Assembly (NCBI GenBank): GCA_018389105.1 | Contig: JACATO010000993.1 | Span: forward strand, 545,545 to 609,544 | DNA: 64,000 bases | Direction: 5' to 3' | DNA from: Nautilus pompilius | Taxonomy: Eukaryota; Mollusca; Cephalopoda; Nautilida; Nautilidae | Part shown: positions 57,657 to 64,000 of the stretch, piece by piece | Position numbering within the stretch: position 1 is the first letter of the stretch | Layout of the letters: each line of letters starts with the position of its first letter | Notes under the pieces: model-generated | Database searches by the model: none | Told to the model about the DNA's origin: nothing | The model's input: only the letters and a program-made list of their open reading frames with translations | Made by a program: the position numbers and the translations under genes

Positions 57657-59194
57657 AGAATGATAGTGCTCAAAGCAGAATGGAAATATTTACAAGTATT
57701 TAAGTGTATATTTAATGTAAGCGAAATTATTATTTATTGTATTTAAAAAATTAATTTTATATCTACACTCTTAAAATGATTCAAATCTTTTCTGGATTTC
57801 TGTGAAGGTACGAAAAAAAAAGTGACAAAAATTAGTTACAACCTGTCTAATGATAAAACATTAAATGAATTTAAAAAAGTAAATAACGAAAAAAAATTTT
57901 TTATTTTAATAAAATATAAATTTATATCTGTAATTTTTCTTTTTTAAAATTCCGTTTCTAACGTTGCGCATGCGTGTACGCTGGGGTTCAAGGGAAGTAA
58001 CCCTGACCTCGAATACGGATGGTTAATTGGGAATTTTGTTTTACCTCTTTAGTATTATTGTTTGAAAACTCATGATTCCATATTTTAAAAATATTTTAAA
58101 TCATTTAATAATTTTATTTAGTGTATTATAATTTACTGGTTTTTAATGTATTTAAGTGATACAAACCGCGGTTTAGAATGGCCTGTCTTCGCTCTTCCGT
58201 TCTGTGAGCAACCAATCACTGTTGATGTTTCTTTCTCCGATAATTTTGCGGGAAAAAAGTGAATAAATGATTATCGAACAACACTAATTATCGATATTTT
58301 CATAATTTAGTTAGCTGGTTACTTTTAACGGCTAAATTTTCTAGTTCAGCAGTTTTATTCTTGTCACCATCGCAAAAAACCCCGCTGACAGGTGAGAGAC
58401 GATGTTGGTTTTATTGATCTGCCATTATCGATCACTATCAATAATGAACGTAGCAGCGCCATATGGCAACGAACTGACGACTTCTCGGAGACTGAAGTTA
58501 CCCTGTTTTCCTCAAATTCTTCTTTTTTATGGCGAACGAAAAATGTCAGCGCGAGAATTCAAGTACGAAATTAAGTGTTAAATCGAAGAAATTAACGGAG
58601 AAATACAATTAATAAAGAGGTATTCTCTTTTTTTGCCTGCGATTCTTCAGAGGTCAGTAAAGGTTCATCATGATTAATGTAGTGATGCTTATATTTCTTT
58701 TAAATCATCGTTATTATTGTCGCAAGTGCATATAATTGCGAATTAAATATTACGTATTTTATTCTTTGTTACGCTAGACAAAAAGTAATATGATCTGAAG
58801 ATATTTGATTTCTTTTCTCACTTGCTAAAATATCTGCAGAATGAATGATGTTTGACAAATGGACGAAGTATTTTAGAACCTTACCATTAGAATACATCAA
58901 TCTTCAATGTCGTATCGTATCTAAATTGTTTCCCTGTTGACAGGGGCTGCGGATCTCTACCTCGTTTATAATTATGACAGCAGTAAACAGAAAATTGCAT
59001 CTTAATAGATTCTGAACATTGGCTCGAAATAGCGAATATATACATATTATTGTTTGGAAAGCTTCAGTTGACATCCAAAACTATTGTGTTATTATTGTAT
59101 TTTAAAGTTTATATTAATCATTTAAATCTTTGTGAAATACCGAGTGACCATACGCATATTTCCTGCGGTCGGTTGCTGGTTAATGGCAGTAAAT
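57656..59194. other. AT-rich non-coding DNA
   Basis: No gene recognised. An NRF1-like TGCGCATGCGTG occurs at 57965-57976. Confidence 0.45.
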
Positions 59195-59265
59195 GTGTGT
59201 GAGAGAGAGAGAGAGAGGGGGAGGAGAGAGAGAGAGAGAGAGAGTGGAGTGTGTGTGTGTGTGTG
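59195..59265. repeat. Compound (GT)n/(GA)n/(GT)n array
   Basis: A few GT units, then about 45 bp of GA repeats with a GGGG interruption, then about 18 bp of GT repeats. Confidence 0.96.
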
Positions 59266-62140
59266 CATACAAAGGGGTTCATGAGAAATGCATTCTCCAT
59301 GTTTGAAAATCTTGATACTTGAAAGGTGGGCTACTTATGCTATGTGACGTCATGCTGAAACAGCCATGAGGTATTTTAAAATAAGTTTCTTCTGAAACTG
59401 AGCTGTAACAAAAAGCAGTCAACATCGACTGATGGAATAAAAAAGAAAAAAAAAAGGGGTTGCGTGAACATTTTGCTAAACTAGTTGTCTTCATCACGGT
59501 AAGTTTTCAAAAGTATCTGATTCTGTTCTCAGTAGCAGCTTATGGCAGTAGCGGGCATCTCACTGACGTAGATAACAAAAATGCATCGCTCTATGGTAGC
59601 CGGAAGTTCATCGGTGGTCGTTCGTTAACTGTTGCGGTACGGCGATGTTTTCAGATAGCTCAACCCAATGACCGGAAGTCGGCAGTTTTACATTCATTTG
59701 TTTAAAAAATCACGTGATCTCTTCCCAGGCAGCTCTGTAATCTTATCTACAGAAGAAAAAAACGTTACAAGTGAAATGACAGAGCGTAAGTACCTACTCC
59801 TCCACTGGATAGATCTGCAAACTTTAGGAATGCGTTTCCACGTGTATGAACAGGTATTATTTCCTTTAACAGATGTGTTGCGGTTTGAAGGTTGTGAGCA
59901 ATGATGGAGCCCGGCATATAAACCTAGCGAACAATACAGGGCGATCTGCCTTTCTGTAGTCTTGAGAGGGACTGCGTTGTTTCCAGAACTTGAGTTGTGT
60001 CCACCTACATGTTTATTACGTTTAAAATTTCTTCGTAGACTTTTGGTATTTCCTGTGCTTCCGGGAGGAAATGTTGAGCAGACATCCGCTTTCCAAAGAA
60101 AGAGCAAGCAATCAAGTCATTCTGGTAGAATGAAAACAGCTGGCTATGGAAAGTAAACGAGAGCGGTGAAATCGTCAAACAGGATCAAAGATGGCTGCTT
60201 GGTTTCATACAATACCAGTCTTTGCTCTTTATTATTACTTCAAACTACTAATGTTTGAACATCCCAGGTAATAAAATAGTGAAATAAAAATAACCTTTTT
60301 TTCGTTGTTCAGTAAAACGTCTTTGTAAGTTTTTTTTTTCTTGATTTTAGATAATCTTTTATAAAGTTAGAATTGGTTTGTGTATGAATCCAAGGTCCTC
60401 ATTCCGCTGAAGATGCTTGACAGATAAAATGGCCGCTAACCAGGATGATCTCAGTGACAAAGGGTCAAGGTTACTTTAAGCAAGAAGGAAAAATCCAACT
60501 TTTTGAACGCGCATATCGAAGGTTTTGGGGAGTTTTGCATTAGACATTTAAAAAAAAAATACTCAACATCTTAGCCTTTGCCATTCCAAGTTTTCAGGCT
60601 GCGCAGGTTTGTAAATTTAGAGCTCATAAGTCGAATAACCATAAATGCCTTAGAATCGTGGTGCTGAATGCGTGAGAGGGGTGGACTGTCGGTGTAACAC
60701 CATTAACTATTTCGGACAACTTCGCTGAAAAGGCTGGAGATTTATGCGGAATATGTATGCTAAATTTATTCCCGGATGCTAATACAATAAATAACTTTCC
60801 TCTTTTGTGTCTCAAGTGTACGTTTTTTAAAATTTTTATTGCAGTGTTTACCGTAAACGAGACAGTAATAATTAACTAAGCTGTAACCGAAAAAGCCTCT
60901 GTTAGATGGAAGAAAACGACAAACATATTTTAAAAGACGGTCGCAGTTTAACCGCGAGGAAGCTTAATTATAAGGCACAAAGCCGATGGTTTATGGCAGA
61001 AAGAATAGAGCCGCTCAAGGATTGATTTTCATAAGTCGCATTATTTTGACCTAGATAACTGGGCGCAGCTGGCGACACATGGCGGGATAACAAAGAAGTT
61101 TATTTTTTATAACAGCGGATGACTTGCGCGATATGGAAGGGAAGCTGGCCACGCCTGTATTTAACTGAAGACGTAAATCCGTGTTGGACAGGCGGCGACG
61201 TATGTGCGATCTTTTGTTTAAGGTATTGATTTCGGCTTCGATTACAGACAGGACAAACATCGGTGAAAACAATTGAGGAGGTTGGTGTTAAAGAATAAAA
61301 CCTCTAGGTGGGACGCGATGACCACCGACAATACTTCAGATATCTGTAACGTTGAAAAAATTAAATTCTGGTAGTTACATATTAATAGCATATAAATAAA
61401 GTTAAACTAATATACACTTAAACAGATTTTGTTAATATGCATTTAATAACAAAAAGAAAGGAACTCAAACTTATTGCTAAACTATAGCACGATGTGTGGT
61501 GTTACCGACAAGACAGCTCTTGGTACGTTTCGCCATCAGCTGATGCCGACTGTAATATTTCCTCTGCATAGCTGTGTTGCCTTGGATACCCATTTAATTC
61601 GTCCTTAAGGCTTACTACAAAAGAGACAGTAATAATATCGGCTTAGCAAGGAAGCTGACCAAGAGTGCAGCTTACAACAACAACGACAACACAACTACAA
61701 AAGAAATAAAAGAAAGCATATTTGAATAGTTAAATGGCTATTTTTGAGCGGTGACTCGAGTTGGAGGGAGGCCTGAGTTTTGGCGAGATTTTGGAGGCCG
61801 TAAACGAACAGCGTCAACAACAGCTCTCATGGAATGAAGAACCCTTCTCGTCGTCGTTTCCAGGCTCGGTTGGATAGAACGCCTTTTAATATGCCGACGT
61901 GCATGACGAGGGTTTACTCATTCCAGCCACTGACGAAACTGATAAACTGGATACTCGACAACCGCTGTAACATTTTGTAAATAAAAAAAATAGAAAATCT
62001 TTAAGCAGCTATAAACTAATTTAGGTATCACTTTAACAGTGGCAGGTAAAACGTAAATCATAATCTAATAATTAAACTTATAATATAGAATATTTTAATT
62101 TTATTTCAAAAGTTAATTATCGTCCCCGATTCCATTTTCT
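59266..62140. other. Non-coding DNA; ETS- and YY1-like motifs around 59.5-60.5 kb
   Basis: CCGGAAGT-type ETS cores occur near 59599 and 59672, a CACGTG E-box-like site near 59711, and AAGATGGC and AAAATGGCCGC YY1-like sites near 60189 and 60427. A 137-codon minus frame (60107-59694) overlaps plus frames and shows no domain. No gene recognised. Confidence 0.35.
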
Positions 62141-62144
62141 TTTA

Positions 62145-62339
62145 GTGGCGGTGTATAGAAACGTTGGGATAATAGCTCAAGATCCAGTTTTACACTTGTA
62201 CACTGAAAATCGGTTAAGCCTCCGATGCGCACTGATCAGAGAAAAGATGTCGGGCACCGTAATCTGTCAGTTCCATTCCGGACCACTAAGCAAAGGTGGG
62301 CTCACTGAAAAATCTGCTTATGTGTATATATATGAACGG
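62145..62339 (+). other. Speculative exon-like open segment
   Basis: A pyrimidine-rich tract ending TTTCTTTTAG precedes an open frame of 65 codons which runs to a donor-like CG-GTGAGG at 62339. The predicted peptide has no recognised domain. Such acceptor-ORF-donor arrangements arise by chance in 64 kb, so this is only a pointer. Confidence 0.15.
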
Positions 62340-64000
62340 TGAGGATAGCAAATGTAGGCTATTTTATGTTATTTTAAAATCCTCGAAACGGCGGAGAAGT
62401 TCAGCTCGCAAGTCTGAGCAGTGATCAACTGTAACTTTTCAGCTTTCTGTCGCAATCTGTTTCAGAATTGGCAAAAAAAAATGGGTGAACTGCTTTGCTT
62501 TTCCGTCTGACGAGAGATGGTCACTTTCCTAATTGTGTCTACGCTATTACTTAGTTTTGGAAGACTTTAGCAGAGGACCTCTTAATGAATAGCCCGATGT
62601 AGACAAAAAAATCTTATTCTGTCTTTTTGATTTTTTTTTTCCTCTCTCTGAATTTGTGTTGACTTCTTTTCAATAACACAACATGTTTTTCCTGTCAGGT
62701 TTTGGCTTCCATGGGTGGCCAGATTCGTCGTTTCCCCGCCGCACTAATCCCGATTTAAACACGCTCTGATTTACAACTTCCAGTAAATCATTTCCGGTGG
62801 TCGTATTTTTCATTGCCTGCGTTGATGCCAATTCTTCCGTGTGCACACAATCTTCGATGGTATTTCGAACGAAAATCCACAACTGGACTCTGTCTCTGAC
62901 ATCAATTATCCTTCGGAGAACTGTTTGCTCAGCCGATAGTTTTCTGAAAAATCCTTGACTTCTTTTGCGTTATAGCGACCACATCATCTTCCTTTGACAT
63001 TTCTCCAACAGACGAGCTTCTATATTCAGACTCATTCACGTTTGCTCTCAAAATCTCCTTTCAAGATGTATTCTTTGAATACTGACACACTTCCTTTAAA
63101 AATTCAGCGCACTGCTTCTCCACTTGCATCAGCAACAAATAAAAGTTTATTCTTTGTCAAATATTCGGCGTTCAGCATCTACCTTTCTCTGATGAGAGCT
63201 CATTCCCATATTTGAGTTCGAGGGATATAAAAAAAGCGCAATTCACACTAAAAATAACTGTACACGAAACCTTTTACCTTCCTCCACAAACCGACACAAC
63301 GTGTGAGGTGACGTATTTGTGTTTCCGAGTCCGTGTATCATCAGAGTTCTTATTGTATGGGCAGCTTGGTTAATTTAAATGCCGAGTTGCGATTTTTGTG
63401 TTTCTTTGCTTGTTTCGGAATTTATGTAACCCCCCCACATAGAAGTTGGATCAAATTCCGTCTTCTCGTATTTACTTAGAATAAAATTTAACTGATTATG
63501 TATTTCCGCTGGGTTCTCGCTTTACTTTACGATAGAATGGGGAGCAAAACCACAGAATTTATCTATGTAGCTGACGCGCGCGCTCACACACACACTGCTG
63601 CTGGCGTCCTCTTCATAATGTGGATGCTGTTGATATATTTTGTGGTAATTAGAATGAAAGTATAATATAAAATGCCAGAGATTTACAAACAAGGAACAAT
63701 CATCCTCTTTATAACATGTTTGCAAGACACAGATGGTAAATTGGTTTCATTGATGTTATTCTGTTAAAGCTCTGATAAAATCTGACAAGTATCGACCAGG
63801 TTACTTTAAATATTTTCATCATTAAAGTGTTCCGTGCTGCGGAATTTGGCAGAAGTTGAATAACGAGACATTTTCCGAATGTCTGCTTTAGGGTGTCTAA
63901 AACGCAAAGAATTAATGTGTTCGGCTTGAAATCGCTTCCGACGCGAGTTAAAGTCGTTGATTGAACGACCACGTGAGCGTATTTTCCTTGTGAAACCTGA
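62340..64000. other. Non-coding DNA, nothing recognised
   Basis: Frames up to 87 codons without recognisable domains; a C7 run at 63430-63436; short CA run near 63584-63595. Confidence 0.45.

Overview
This 64 kb window looks like a gene-poor, AT-rich intergenic or deep-intronic stretch of an invertebrate animal nuclear genome. Pointers to that: long low-complexity (GA)n, (CA)n and (ATT)n arrays, CpG dinucleotides that are not obviously depleted, tRNA-derived SINE heads, and several decayed Tc1/mariner transposases. The mix would fit a lophotrochozoan such as a mollusc, but that is a guess. I recognise no host protein-coding gene, rRNA gene, intact tRNA gene, conserved microRNA or CRISPR. The open reading frames present are short (mostly 60-110 codons); the longest are either transposase remnants or products of dinucleotide repeats read as protein.

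Layout: 1-4.1 kb is non-coding DNA with (GA)n and a compound (ATT)n/(TAG)n array. From 4.1 to 6.8 kb three decayed DDE-transposase remnants lie in a row on the minus strand: an internally deleted mariner that carries a (CA)n array in its own codons, a very AT-rich Tc1-like fragment, and a better preserved Tc1-like copy. An inverted-repeat MITE lies at 8.81-8.99 kb. A plus-strand Tc1-like remnant spans about 9.98-10.79 kb. From 10.8 to 18.2 kb little is recognisable apart from short repeats. A tRNA-like SINE head (18.3 kb) is followed by a 4 x 67 bp tandem array in which each unit carries a palindromic ETS-type site beside a (CG)n tract. From 20 to 33.7 kb there is a long AT-rich stretch with no recognised gene.

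From 33.7 to 51 kb the window holds four long GA/CT-rich arrays. Three of them (38.9, 42.7 and 50.6 kb) contain a shared unit of about 21 bp whose core is a CRE-like TGACGTCA or a close variant. Between them are a plus-strand mariner/Tc1-type remnant (45.3 kb), a tRNA-derived SINE (48.0-48.16 kb) and several long G or C homopolymers. From 51 to 64 kb the sequence is mostly AT-rich with one AT-only-like degenerate block (56.3-56.8 kb), an (ATT)n array and a compound (GA)n/(GT)n array.

No genes can be shown to work together here. The functional content that can be supported is mobile-element debris, satellites and isolated candidate transcription-factor sites. All motif and family statements come from reading the sequence by eye; no database search was possible.
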